Shown one piece after another: positions 38,629 to 47,913 of a stretch of 64,000 bases of DNA. This stretch comes from an uncultured Bacteroidales bacterium. GTDB lineage: Bacteria; Bacteroidota; Bacteroidia; Bacteroidales; UBA932. The notes beneath the pieces were generated by a model. The model saw only the letters and a program-made list of their open reading frames with translations. It did no database searches and was not told the origin of the DNA. Location of the stretch: NCBI GenBank assembly GCA_946185745.1, contig CAMHKQ010000005.1:30162-94161 (forward strand), read 5' to 3'. A program made the translations under genes and the position numbers. Each line of letters starts with the position of its first letter. Positions within the stretch are counted from its first letter, which is position 1.

Positions 38629-39338
38629 AGTATTTCATAAATACCTGTACCGACCCGTACAGGAACATGGCGTTCGACGAGTGGTGCCTCGAAAACGGGC
38701 CGGACGAGCCGGTGTTCTACCTGTGGCGCAACCGGCCGTCGGTAATCGTGGGCTTCAACCAGGTGGCCGAAAATGAGGTGAACCTCGACTATCTGCGCGA
38801 GCACGGCATCCTGCTGGTGCGGCGCGTAACCGGCGGCGGAGCGGTGTACCACGACCTGCAGAACCTGAACTATTCGTTCGCGGGACCCCTGCACACTATA
38901 GACACCACCCTCATTACCGACGCCCTCACGGCAATGGGGCTGGACGTGGAGCGGACCGGCCGGAACGATATCTTCCTGGACGGCCGCAAGATTTCCGGCT
39001 ATGCCCGCCGCGTGTGGAAAAACCGCGAGCTCATCCACGGCACCCTCATGTACGACGTGGACATCGAAACCCTTACCGCCGCCCTCAACGTGGAGGGCTC
39101 GAAACTCAACCGCAAAGGCGTTGCATCGGTTCGGAGCAGGGTCACCAATATTAAGGACTATCTGCCTGGAATTCAAGGCATTGACGAATTCCGGCAGGCC
39201 CTCCAGAAGATTCTCGAGGAGCAGTGCTGCGCAGAACGGGGAGAGCTCACGGAACAGCAGGAGGCCGAAATCGAAAGGCTCGCAGCCGAAAAGTTTTCCA
39301 CGCCGGACTGGATATTGAAACCGAAAGAAGCTGACTGA
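38610..39338 (+). CDS. lplA: Lipoate--protein ligase A family protein
   Basis: Attaches lipoate to E2/GcvH domains of 2-oxoacid dehydrogenases or the glycine cleavage system. About 240 residues with the biotin/lipoate transferase fold: WRNRPSVIVGFNQ, RRVTGGGAVYHDLQNLNYS (lipoate loop), GRNDIFLDGRKISGYARR, and LMYDVD. The start is uncertain: GTG at 38610 lies inside ridA, while TTG at 38625 overlaps its stop. It lacks much of the LplA C-terminal domain, so it may need a partner or be a transferase. Confidence 0.86.
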   Translation: MHRRDLKYFINTCTDPYRNMAFDEWCLENGPDEPVFYLWRNRPSVIVGFNQVAENEVNLDYLREHGILLVRRVTGGGAVYHDLQNLNYSFAGPLHTIDTTLITDALTAMGLDVERTGRNDIFLDGRKISGYARRVWKNRELIHGTLMYDVDIETLTAALNVEGSKLNRKGVASVRSRVTNIKDYLPGIQGIDEFRQALQKILEEQCCAERGELTEQQEAEIERLAAEKFSTPDWILKPKEAD

Positions 39339-39360
39339 TTCCAGTCAGCTTCTTCCTTCT
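39325..39360 (+). terminator. Terminator at the end of the asd-lplA operon
   Basis: A perfect 13-bp stem, 39325-39337 with 39342-39354, and a 4-nt loop, followed by a pyrimidine-rich tail. The lplA stop codon lies in the stem. It separates the operon from convergent glpF and may work both ways. Confidence 0.85.
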
Positions 39361-39394
39361 TTTACTGCCGGATTTCTCCGGGCCTCAGGGGTAA

Positions 39395-40141
39395 TTACAG
39401 AATACCGTATGTAATCAGGTAAACCGCTGCTGCGAATGCTGCGCCGGCGAGGGGGGCAAAGGTCGGGATCCAGGCGTAGCCCCAGCCGCTGTCCCTCTTG
39501 CCCTTTATGGGCAGGATGGCGTGCGCCAGGCGCGGGGAAAGGTCGCGGGCGGGATTCATGGCGTATCCCGTGGTGCCTCCGAGCGACATGCCGAGCGCCA
39601 TTATGACCGCGGTCACGGGGAAGGCGCCGGTGCTGCCGAGGCCCACCGTGGCCACATTGCCCCTGCTGCCTATGGCCATGATGAGGAACACCAGCATGAA
39701 GGTGGCGATGAACTCGCTGAAGAAATTGACGCTCTTGTGCTCGATGGCCGGCATGGTGCAGAAGGTGCCGAGCATGGTGTCGGGCTCATCTGCCGTGGCG
39801 GCGTAATGGTCTACGTAGAAGGCATATACAAGCACGGCTCCGACGAAACCTCCGAGCATCTGCGCAGCCATGTAAGGCAGCACGTCGTGCCAGGGGAAGA
39901 GGCCTCCGAGGGCAAGGCCGAGGGAGACTGCCGGATTGAGGTGGGCGCCGCTGTAAGGCCCTGCGACAAAGACGCCGGCCATCACCGCGAAGCCCCAGCC
40001 AAGGGTGATCACCACCCAACCTGCGCCCTTCGCTTTGCTCTTGTTGAGCGAGCAGGCGGCGCATACCCCGTCTCCGAAGAGCACCAGCACGAGGGTGCCC
40101 AGGAACTCGAAGACGCATTTCATGAACAGAGAAACTTCCAT
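39395..40141 (-). CDS. glpF: Glycerol uptake facilitator (aquaglyceroporin)
   Basis: 248-residue MIP channel with six transmembrane helices and the two half-helix motifs: NPA in GAHLNPAVSLG and NPARD in YAMNPARDLSPR. The Asp after the second NPAR is typical of glycerol-conducting GlpF-type channels rather than strict water channels. It starts 9 nt after glpK, so uptake and phosphorylation are co-expressed. The start may be the second Met (residue 7). Confidence 0.92.
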   Translation of the reverse strand: MEVSLFMKCVFEFLGTLVLVLFGDGVCAACSLNKSKAKGAGWVVITLGWGFAVMAGVFVAGPYSGAHLNPAVSLGLALGGLFPWHDVLPYMAAQMLGGFVGAVLVYAFYVDHYAATADEPDTMLGTFCTMPAIEHKSVNFFSEFIATFMLVFLIMAIGSRGNVATVGLGSTGAFPVTAVIMALGMSLGGTTGYAMNPARDLSPRLAHAILPIKGKRDSGWGYAWIPTFAPLAGAAFAAAVYLITYGIL

Positions 40142-40150
40142 ATGCTTGAT

Positions 40151-41641
<1,491 letters not shown>

Positions 41642-41675
41642 TTGCGTAAGTGTTAGTTCTGTTTCAGTGCAACTA

Positions 41676-41683
41676 CAAATATA
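41676..41683 (-). promoter_or_regulatory. -7 promoter box (TATATTTG) for glpK-glpF
   Basis: TAnnTTTG match 34 nt upstream of glpK. Confidence 0.5.
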
Positions 41684-41693
41684 GGAAATTTAC

Positions 41694-41701
41694 TAACTTT
41701 G
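41694..41701 (+). promoter_or_regulatory. -7 promoter box (TAACTTTG) for the dap operon
   Basis: TAnnTTTG match ending 6 nt before the dapB ATG, so the transcript should be leaderless or nearly so. Confidence 0.5.
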
Positions 41702-41707
41702 TACAAT

Positions 41708-42370
41708 ATGAAAGTCATTGTCAGCGGTTACGGAAAAATGGGCCATATGGTGGAGTCCATCCTCAGGGCGCGCGGCGTGGAAGTCGCTGCCTGCAGCGAA
41801 GACATCTGCGCAACGCCGGCCCCGCTCGCGAAGGAGTGCGTCTGCATAGATTTCACCACGCCCGATGCGTTCAGGGCCAATTACAAATTCATAGCGGCGC
41901 ATTTCAAGGCCGCCGTAATCGGCACGACCGGGTGGTACGACATCAAAGACGAGGTGTTCGCCGTGTTCGAAAAACACGGCACGCCCATGATCTGGTCGGC
42001 CAATTTCTCCCTGGGGGTGAACGCCCTCTTCGCCGCAGTTGAAAAGGCCTCCGCCGTCCTCGGCGGCCACGGCTACGCTTCGCATATCACTGAAACTCAC
42101 CATGTCCACAAACTCGACGCTCCGAGCGGCACCGCCAAAATCCTGGGGAACATAGTGGCTGAAGGGCTCGGGGCCGTTCCGGAAATCACTTCCGTCCGCG
42201 AAGGCGAAGTGCCGGGCATCCACACCGTGGAATTCCGTTCCGGCTGCGACGTCCTCACCTTCACCCATGAAGCCTTTTCCCGCGAGGGACTGGCCGAAGG
42301 GGCGGTGACGGCAGCCCTGCTTACCGAAGGGCTCGAGGGGGTACACGAATTCAAAACTCTCATCATATGA
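41708..42370 (+). CDS. dapB: 4-hydroxy-tetrahydrodipicolinate reductase
   Basis: Second enzyme of the DAP branch. The 220-residue protein starts at MKVIVSGYGKMGHMVE; the Gly-rich NAD(P) loop is immediate. FTTPDAF and IGTTGWYD line the cofactor site, and HHVHKLDAPSGTA carries the catalytic His and Lys. It is shorter than the E. coli enzyme (273) but normal for Bacteroidetes. ATGA overlap with dapA. Confidence 0.95.
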   Translation: MKVIVSGYGKMGHMVESILRARGVEVAACSEDICATPAPLAKECVCIDFTTPDAFRANYKFIAAHFKAAVIGTTGWYDIKDEVFAVFEKHGTPMIWSANFSLGVNALFAAVEKASAVLGGHGYASHITETHHVHKLDAPSGTAKILGNIVAEGLGAVPEITSVREGEVPGIHTVEFRSGCDVLTFTHEAFSREGLAEGAVTAALLTEGLEGVHEFKTLII

Positions 42371-43251
42371 AAGACTTAACGCTCAAGGGGTGCGGCACCG
42401 CGATGCTCACCCCGTTCAAAAAAGACGGCAGCGTCGACTTCGATGCCTTCGCCGCAAGCGTGGACCGGCAGATAGAGGCCGGTATCCATTTCCTCGTCCC
42501 GCTGGGGACGACCGGCGAGACTCCCTGCCTGAGCGTCCAGGAAAGGATAGAAATCCTCAAGATTGCGAAGGCCCGGTCCAAGGGCCGTCCGGTGGTGGTG
42601 GGCGGTGGCACCAATTCGCTCGAGGCCACCGTCGAGAGCATGCGCCAGATGGAGCCCTACGGCCCCGATGCCTTCCTGATTGTGGTACCCTACTACAACA
42701 AGCCCACGCAAGAAGGTCAGTATCAATACTTTAAGGCCGTAGCAGCGGCTACTGAAAAGCCGATAGTGATTTACAACGTGCCAGGCCGCACCGGCTGCAA
42801 CATGGAGGCCGCCACCACCCTGAGGCTGGCCCGCGACGTGAAGAATATCGTGGCTGTCAAGGAGGCTTCGGGCAAATACGCACAGATATCGGAAATAATC
42901 GCCGGCGCCCCCGAAGGCTTCAGCGTGCTCAGCGGCAACGACGACGAGACCCTGTCGCTCATGGCTACGGGTGCCAGCGGCATAGTGTCTGTGGCGTCGA
43001 ACGTCGCTCCGGCGGAAATGGTGAAGCTGGCGGAAGCGCTCCTCGCAGACAACATGCCGGAGGCGCGCAGGCTGCATCACCGGCTCTCCCCGCTGTTCAG
43101 GAACCTGTTCATCGAAAGCAACCCCATTCCGGCCAAGTACGCCATGGCGAAGCTGGGGCTCATGGAGAACACGCTGCGGCTGCCGCTGGTGTGCGCATCT
43201 CCCAAAACCGAAGATATCATCAATCAGACACTCAAGGACTTATGGCAGTAA
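42367..43251 (+). CDS. dapA: 4-hydroxy-tetrahydrodipicolinate synthase
   Basis: Condenses pyruvate with aspartate semialdehyde. The 294-residue TIM barrel has GTTGETPCLS, the catalytic Tyr in PYYNKPTQEG and IYNVPGRTG, and the Schiff-base Lys in IVAVKEASG. The overlap with dapB (4 nt) and dapD (10 nt) points to coupled translation of the three steps. Confidence 0.96.
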   Translation: MKDLTLKGCGTAMLTPFKKDGSVDFDAFAASVDRQIEAGIHFLVPLGTTGETPCLSVQERIEILKIAKARSKGRPVVVGGGTNSLEATVESMRQMEPYGPDAFLIVVPYYNKPTQEGQYQYFKAVAAATEKPIVIYNVPGRTGCNMEAATTLRLARDVKNIVAVKEASGKYAQISEIIAGAPEGFSVLSGNDDETLSLMATGASGIVSVASNVAPAEMVKLAEALLADNMPEARRLHHRLSPLFRNLFIESNPIPAKYAMAKLGLMENTLRLPLVCASPKTEDIINQTLKDLWQ

Positions 43252-44003
43252 CGCTGGAACGTTTCAATGAAGTGATGGACGCCCTCGAGAGGGGCGAACT
43301 GCGCGTCGCATACAAGGAAGACGGCGAATGGAAGGTGAATTCCTGGGTAAAGGAGGTCATCCTCGACGGCTTCAGGCTCGGCAGGCTCGTCCAGATGGGG
43401 CGCTTTGTCGATAAGGACACTTTCCCGGAGCGCAGTTTCACCGTGGAAGATGCGGTGCGCTTCGTGCCCGGCGGCTCGTCTGTCCGCCGCGGGGCCTACA
43501 TGGCGCCCGGAACCATCGTCATGCCGCCGTCGTACGTGAACGTGGGTGCCTATGTCGACACCGGCACCATGGTGGATTCGCATGTGACCATCGCCTCCTG
43601 CGCGCAGATAGGCAAGAACGTGCATGTGGCGGCCACCACCAACATAGGCGGCGTGCTGGAGCCGGCGGGAGCCATCCCCACCATCGTGGAAGACAACGCC
43701 TTCATCGGCGGGAACTGCGGCATCTACGAAGGCACTCTGGTGCAGGAAGGGGCCGTCATCGCCTCGGGGGTGATAATCACCTCATCCACCCCGATTTTCG
43801 ACGCCACCAAGGGTGAATTCGTGCCGCGCAAGCCCGACGGGCGCATAGTCGTCCCCGCGAACGCCGTGGTCGTGGCGGGCAGCAAGCCCGTGTCGAAAGG
43901 CCCGGGCAGGGACTCCGGAATCCATCTCTACTGTCCCGTAATCGTGAAGTACCGCGACGAGAAAACAGCGGGCTCAATCCACCTCGAAGAACTGCTCAGA
44001 TAA
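43242..44003 (+). CDS. dapD: Tetrahydrodipicolinate N-succinyltransferase
   Basis: Succinylates tetrahydrodipicolinate, committing to the succinylase route to meso-DAP. The 253-residue protein starts MAVTLERFNEV; the longer frame lies in dapA. It has a helical N-terminal domain and a left-handed beta-helix of hexapeptide repeats (about 95-205), with PGTIVMPPSYVNVGAYVDTG and the family segment IEDNAFIGGNCG-like at VEDNAFIGGNCG. LEPAGAIPTIVEDN is distinctive for DapD. The stop overlaps the next start (TAATG). Confidence 0.93.
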   Translation: MAVTLERFNEVMDALERGELRVAYKEDGEWKVNSWVKEVILDGFRLGRLVQMGRFVDKDTFPERSFTVEDAVRFVPGGSSVRRGAYMAPGTIVMPPSYVNVGAYVDTGTMVDSHVTIASCAQIGKNVHVAATTNIGGVLEPAGAIPTIVEDNAFIGGNCGIYEGTLVQEGAVIASGVIITSSTPIFDATKGEFVPRKPDGRIVVPANAVVVAGSKPVSKGPGRDSGIHLYCPVIVKYRDEKTAGSIHLEELLR

Positions 44004-44605
44004 TGCTCACTGTTCCTTTCCACCGCAGGACCGACGTCCAGAAGCTGGACTGCCTCAACTGGCCCGAATCATTCCCCTACAAGCCCGAAGTGTCGTTCAC
44101 CGCATGGCACTGCGGCGACGAGCTCACGATTGAATTCAAAGTGAAGGAGCAGAGCGTAAGGGCTCTGGAGGCCACTCCGGGGAATTTTGTGTACAAAGAC
44201 TCCTGCGTGGAGTTTTTCATCCGGCCAAGGCTGGACGATCCGCATTACTACAATTTCGAATGGAACGCCATCGGTACGCTTTATCTGGCCTACCGCACGG
44301 GGCGGGACGACGCGGAGCTCGCTCCTGCCGAGGTGCTGCAGATGGTAACGGCTGAGTCTTCGCTGGGCACCGAACCCTTTGCCGAGAGGCCTTCCGACGG
44401 GGAATGGTCGCTGCTCGTCAAGATTCCGGTGGGGGCATTGTGGCGCAGCGGCCTGGACAGCTTCGACCATCTTCACGCAATGGCCAATTTCTACAAATGC
44501 GGCGACGGCCTCACCGTCCCCCACTACGTAACCTGGTCGCCCATAGACACCCCCAAACCCGACTATCACCGCCCTGAGTTCTTCGTTCCGGTAGATTTCG
44601 AGTAA
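44003..44605 (+). CDS. Carbohydrate-binding family 9-like protein
   Basis: 200-residue protein with no signal peptide that matches the CBM9-like fold common in Bacteroidetes: an N-terminal strand region ending in SFTAWHCGDELTIEFKV, the hallmark YKDSCVEFFIRP, and YYNFEWNAIGTLYLAYR. The usual role is carbohydrate binding, often in secreted proteins; here the protein seems cytoplasmic. It is translationally coupled to dapD by a 1-nt overlap, which is unexplained. A hairpin repeat and a terminator follow. Confidence 0.78.
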   Translation: MLTVPFHRRTDVQKLDCLNWPESFPYKPEVSFTAWHCGDELTIEFKVKEQSVRALEATPGNFVYKDSCVEFFIRPRLDDPHYYNFEWNAIGTLYLAYRTGRDDAELAPAEVLQMVTAESSLGTEPFAERPSDGEWSLLVKIPVGALWRSGLDSFDHLHAMANFYKCGDGLTVPHYVTWSPIDTPKPDYHRPEFFVPVDFE

Positions 44606-44635
44606 CCGCTTTCGGGAGGTCTTCCCGGCCATTTT

Positions 44636-44757
44636 CTGCCCCTCCCGGCCACGAAAACCGGCCAAAACGTGGCCCGCAGGCATCTCAAACCCATCCCGGC
44701 CACGTTTTCGGCTTCCAGCGTGGCCGGCGTTTCCCCGCCTGCCGGGATGGCCGCGGC
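44636..44757 (+). repeat. Repeat A1, 122-bp hairpin-forming direct repeat
   Basis: Differs from copy A2 (47441-47562) at four positions by hand comparison, with no gaps. It contains a perfect inverted repeat, AAAACGTGGCC (44664-44674) with GGCCACGTTTT (44698-44708), and further CCGG-rich palindromic pieces. Both copies have the same orientation. Function unknown; REP-like. Confidence 0.85.
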
Positions 44758-44781
44758 CCCTTTCGGATAACCCAAATCTAA

Positions 44782-44814
44782 AGTCCGGGCAAGTTTCTTG
44801 ACCGGATTATTTTC
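44782..44814 (+). terminator. Terminator of the dap operon
   Basis: TCCGG, CAAG, a TTT loop, CTTG and CCGGA form a stem with one internal mismatch (44782-44808), followed by TTATTTT. Right orientation to end dapB-dapA-dapD-CBM9-like. Confidence 0.7.
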
Positions 44815-44831
44815 GAAGAATTGGCGAGGAT

Positions 44832-45536
44832 TCAGCGCTCAAGGTAGCGCTTTCTCTCTGGTTCGGGGAACTTTTCGATGGCATAGCGCAGCATGGTTCG
44901 GGGCATGGTCTTGTAACGTGAGTCGAGGAAAGAGACGAGGGCCCCTTTGTCGCGTTTCCCCGCCTCACGGAGCAGCCAGCCCACAGCTTTGTGAATCAAA
45001 TCGTGCGGGTGGTGAAGCAGGATATCCGCAAGGGCAAAGGTGTCATCGAGTTGCCCGTGGCGGACGAAGGCCATGGTGCTTACTATTCCAATGCGCTGCT
45101 CCCAAATAGTCTTTCCGCCCTTTGCTAGTTCATAAAGAAGCATTCTGTCTTTATCCAGCAGCCATGTTCCCAGTAAGTTATAGCAAGAAAGGTCCACCAG
45201 GTCCCAGTTGTTGATATATTCTGTATTGGAAAGATAGAAATCAACACACTGCTTTTGCAAGGGAGGATCTTTCCTGGCGTGTTCGAAAATTGCCACCAGC
45301 GTCAGTAGCGCAGCCAGCCGTATTTCGTGGTATTCACTGGCGATGCATTCCTCCAATTCAGTAAATCCAATTGTCTTCCAGCAGGTCTTCACGACTTCGC
45401 GGGTGACCGGCACCTTGATTCCAAGGAACTTGTCGCCCTCACCATACTGGCCGGGGCCAGTCTTAAAAAAACGTGACAAGCCTTCAACCTGAGACGGGTC
45501 ACGCCGGGAGATCATCTCTTTGAATAATCGATTCAT
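44832..45536 (-). CDS. AlkD-like DNA alkylation repair protein
   Basis: 234-residue all-helical protein of HEAT-like repeats, resembling AlkD DNA glycosylases that excise N3- and N7-alkylpurines. I start at MNRLFKEMISRR. Family features are KFLGIKVPVTREVVK, the EYHEIRLAALL helix, and NNWDLVDLSCYNLLG, where the Trp-Asp pair belongs to the catalytic cleft in AlkD. It begins the AT-richer island and lies downstream of the ATPase gene on the same strand. Confidence 0.85.
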   Translation of the reverse strand: MNRLFKEMISRRDPSQVEGLSRFFKTGPGQYGEGDKFLGIKVPVTREVVKTCWKTIGFTELEECIASEYHEIRLAALLTLVAIFEHARKDPPLQKQCVDFYLSNTEYINNWDLVDLSCYNLLGTWLLDKDRMLLYELAKGGKTIWEQRIGIVSTMAFVRHGQLDDTFALADILLHHPHDLIHKAVGWLLREAGKRDKGALVSFLDSRYKTMPRTMLRYAIEKFPEPERKRYLER

Positions 45537-45667
45537 TAATGTTGTGCTCACGGATGAAGTCGCAATTGACAAGGTCTTCGTTTTATTGTGCTGCAAATAG
45601 AGGGATAATACCAATTCCAGCAAAATAAACTGATATAATTGTTATTATTTGATTGGATAATCCGTTC

Positions 45668-47020
45668 TTATTGCACCGGATGTCCGGCTTCTTTCAAAAA
45701 GCGTTTCAGGAGGAAAGCAAGGAAATAAGGGAAGGTATAATACTTGCCGCCCCAGCCGATATTCTTGTACCCGAACTTGACTCCATAGGAGATGTCCGGG
45801 AATGAAGGCCAGTCAATGAGGTGGTTAAGTGATGCAGTTGCACCATCCTTGGATTTCACTTCCACGGGAATCAGAGTGTCTGCATCCCGGACGAAGAAAT
45901 CCATTTCCAAAGCCGGACTGTCGCTTTTGTAGTAGTACAACTTATCGTAGCCGGATTTTCGAAGCATCTCTCCCACGATGTTTTCATAGATGGCACCCTT
46001 GTATGTGCCGAAGTTCTTGCCTGCCCGTAAGTCCTCCTGTGCTTCTTCATCCAAGGATGCAATGAGCAGACCTGTATCGTGGTAGTAGATCTTATACGTG
46101 TCGGTGTCATAGTTCCCCTTTAGCGGGAGCTCCGGATTATTCAAGCAATAGCACACATTGACAACGCCTGCCTTTTCAAGCCATTCCACGGCGCCAATGT
46201 ATTCGCGGTTCCTTGCTCCTTTGGCAATCTTGGTAATCTGGTACTTCTTGCTGTTCTTGGCTAGAAAGGTGGAGATATGGTTATATACAGCCAGGACCTT
46301 GGCCTTGTCCGTTTGGCTGGCATATTTGGTAATGTCTTCCTCGTAGTCCAGAAGGAGCTGGCGGAGTAATTCTAATGTCCCCCCAAAGTGGCCATTGTCA
46401 ATATACATCTTGACAACTTCCGGCATACCGCCAATCGTCATATAATCACGGAATACATCCATGATAGTCGATAGTTCCAGCTCAGAAAAGGGCGTAAGCG
46501 TGGACATATGGGTGTAAAGGTCCTCCACTTGCGCTTCAGAATACCCTTTTGCCCATAGGAATTCCTCAAAGTCCATTGAGTGCATCTCATAGTCCTCTTT
46601 GTTACCCACGGCGTTGGATTCAATTTCCTCATAGTAAATTCCAATCAGGGAGCCGGAGCAGATGACATCGTACCGTCGGTCTTCATTGAAAGATTTCAAA
46701 GACGTTGCACAATCAGGACACTTCTGTAACTCATCGAAAAAGAGGAGAGTCTTATTAGGAATAAACTTCCAGGATGGTTCCAATAGGGAAATATTCTTAA
46801 TGATAGCATCAACTTCATAACCATTGTCAAAGATGGCGCGGAACTTCTTCTGAAGGACGAAGTTGATCTCTATGACAGACTCATAGTGTTTCTTGCCGAA
46901 TGCGCGAATCGATTCGGTCTTACCAATCTGCCTAGCCCCCTTGACGATGAGGGGTTTCCTTGCCGGATTCTGCTTCCACTGCGCCAGGAATCCATCTATC
47001 TTTCTTTTGAGCAACTCCAT
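45668..47020 (-). CDS. AAA-type ATPase with DUF4143 domain
   Basis: 450 residues: an N-terminal AAA_14 domain with Walker A in VKGARQIGKTESI (about 24-37) and Walker B LLFFDELQKC (about 92-101), and a C-terminal DUF4143 region (about 215-370) ending in a restriction-endonuclease-like segment with DFFVRDADTLIPVEVKSK. These proteins are very common in Bacteroidetes and archaea, often in multiple copies in variable regions, and their role is unknown. GC content is lower than the neighbouring core genes. Three regularly spaced repeats lie just upstream. Confidence 0.87.
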   Translation of the reverse strand: MELLKRKIDGFLAQWKQNPARKPLIVKGARQIGKTESIRAFGKKHYESVIEINFVLQKKFRAIFDNGYEVDAIIKNISLLEPSWKFIPNKTLLFFDELQKCPDCATSLKSFNEDRRYDVICSGSLIGIYYEEIESNAVGNKEDYEMHSMDFEEFLWAKGYSEAQVEDLYTHMSTLTPFSELELSTIMDVFRDYMTIGGMPEVVKMYIDNGHFGGTLELLRQLLLDYEEDITKYASQTDKAKVLAVYNHISTFLAKNSKKYQITKIAKGARNREYIGAVEWLEKAGVVNVCYCLNNPELPLKGNYDTDTYKIYYHDTGLLIASLDEEAQEDLRAGKNFGTYKGAIYENIVGEMLRKSGYDKLYYYKSDSPALEMDFFVRDADTLIPVEVKSKDGATASLNHLIDWPSFPDISYGVKFGYKNIGWGGKYYTFPYFLAFLLKRFLKEAGHPVQ

Positions 47021-47026
47021 AATAAA

Positions 47027-47101
47027 TCACATTTCCGATTGCAAATATCGGAATAAAATCACATTTTCGAAAATGAATTTGCGAAAGAATTCACATTTTC
47101 G
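47027..47101 (-). promoter_or_regulatory. Three CGAAAATGTGA repeats at 32-bp spacing upstream of the ATPase gene
   Basis: On the plus strand TCACATTTTCG occurs at 47059-47069 and 47091-47101, and with one change at 47027-47037; starts are exactly 32 bp apart, about three helical turns. The middle copy is part of a 12-bp palindrome (47063-47074). CCGAT/ATCGG form another small dyad at 47035-47051. This looks like a stacked operator. Confidence 0.65.
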
Positions 47102-47120
47102 GCCATTCTATGAAGAAAGG

Positions 47121-47438
47121 CTATAGCAAGTTGCACCGCGCGCGAGAAGTAGACACACCCTCGTAAATGTCTTTATTATCAGCGTTTTGTTTCCTTCGCT
47201 GGACAAACTTGGGCTCCGGGCTCAAGACCCGGTTCTCAAAAGTTTGTTTCCGGGGCAGTTCTCCCTTGTAATAGCGCTTCCGGTAGTTCTCCGGCGTGTC
47301 GTAGCCGATGGCGAAGCACGGCCGTTGGGTGTTGATAAACTCTTGTCTGTGCCAGTATCGCTCCAGATGGAACTCGGCATACAGTTCTTCCTTGATCCAG
47401 CCGTTCAGAGCTTCGTTGACGGGGTTGTCCGTGGGCTT
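47121..47438 (-). pseudogene. IS3-family transposase remnant (C-terminal part)
   Basis: Reading the minus strand gives KPTDNPVNEALNGWIKEEL, then INTQRPCFAIGYDTPENY and a stop at 47121-47123. This is the end of an IS3-type rve integrase core, including its conserved Glu in the NEALNGWIKEE region and the terminal RP...Y.TP motif. About 105 residues remain; the DDE domain upstream is absent, replaced directly by repeat A2. No start codon and no terminal inverted repeats are seen. The protein cannot be functional. Confidence 0.75.
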
Positions 47439-47440
47439 TC

Positions 47441-47562
47441 CTGCCCCTCCCGGCCACGAAAACCGGCCAAAACGTGGCCCGCAGGCATCTCAAACCCTTC
47501 CCGGCCACGTTTTCGGCTTCCAGCGTGGCCGGCGTTTCCCCGCCTGCCTTAATGGCCGCGGC
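47441..47562 (+). repeat. Repeat A2, 122-bp hairpin-forming direct repeat
   Basis: Copy of A1, same orientation, four mismatches. It starts exactly where transposase homology stops and its last bases run into repeat B1. Confidence 0.85.
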
Positions 47563-47749
47563 TCTCCTCCTTCAGGAAGCCTGCCCTCCGAGGGCATCAT
47601 CGCCTATGCTGCGGAACTCGGAGTCTTAGTCGCTCCGCGCCTAACCTCCTCAAACAATCCTCGCATTCCAGTGTCTTCGCCACCGGACCGGCGCTTCTCG
47701 CCCCCTCCGGGCTGCCTCCGGCACCGGCTTCCTTCGCAAGTCGAGCCGC
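47559..47749 (+). repeat. Repeat B1, 191-bp element (left arm of an inverted pair)
   Basis: The inverse copy is B2 (53608-53798): same length, about 22 mismatches by hand, no gaps. Both copies keep complementary ends (AGGAAGCC at 47574-47581 with GGCTTCCT at 47726-47733) and several small hairpins. It has no start codon or terminal repeats of an IS. Function unknown. Confidence 0.8.
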
Positions 47750-47866
47750 GCCATCCCGGCAGTCGGAGGACGCCCGGTAGCCGCCCGTTACATGTAGGGC
47801 CTGCGGGGAGAAAGCAAGCATGACCCCTTGCAGGCAAGCGTCATTGCCATTCCGGGATAAAATCAT
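47750..47866. other. Intergenic stretch after repeat B1
   Basis: GC-rich at first, changing to AT-rich towards the promoter of the lipoprotein gene. I see no gene or clear structure in it. Confidence 0.4.
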
Positions 47867-47874
47867 TATATTTG
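47867..47874 (+). promoter_or_regulatory. -7 promoter box (TATATTTG) for the BACON/FISUMP lipoprotein
   Basis: TAnnTTTG match 39 nt before the ATG. Confidence 0.5.
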
Positions 47875-47913
47875 TGATGATGTGGCATCTTTACTCTTTT
47901 ATAGTCCGTTGAA

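Noticed and set aside
47027..47101. CRISPR array
   Set aside because: Three 11-bp units with 21-bp gaps are too short and too few, and no cas genes are present.
47308..47823. A 171-codon plus-strand frame across repeats A2 and B1
   Set aside because: It runs through non-coding repeats and the antisense of the transposase remnant. The peptide shared with the B2 region follows from DNA repeat identity; codon positions of the differences do not show purifying selection on protein.
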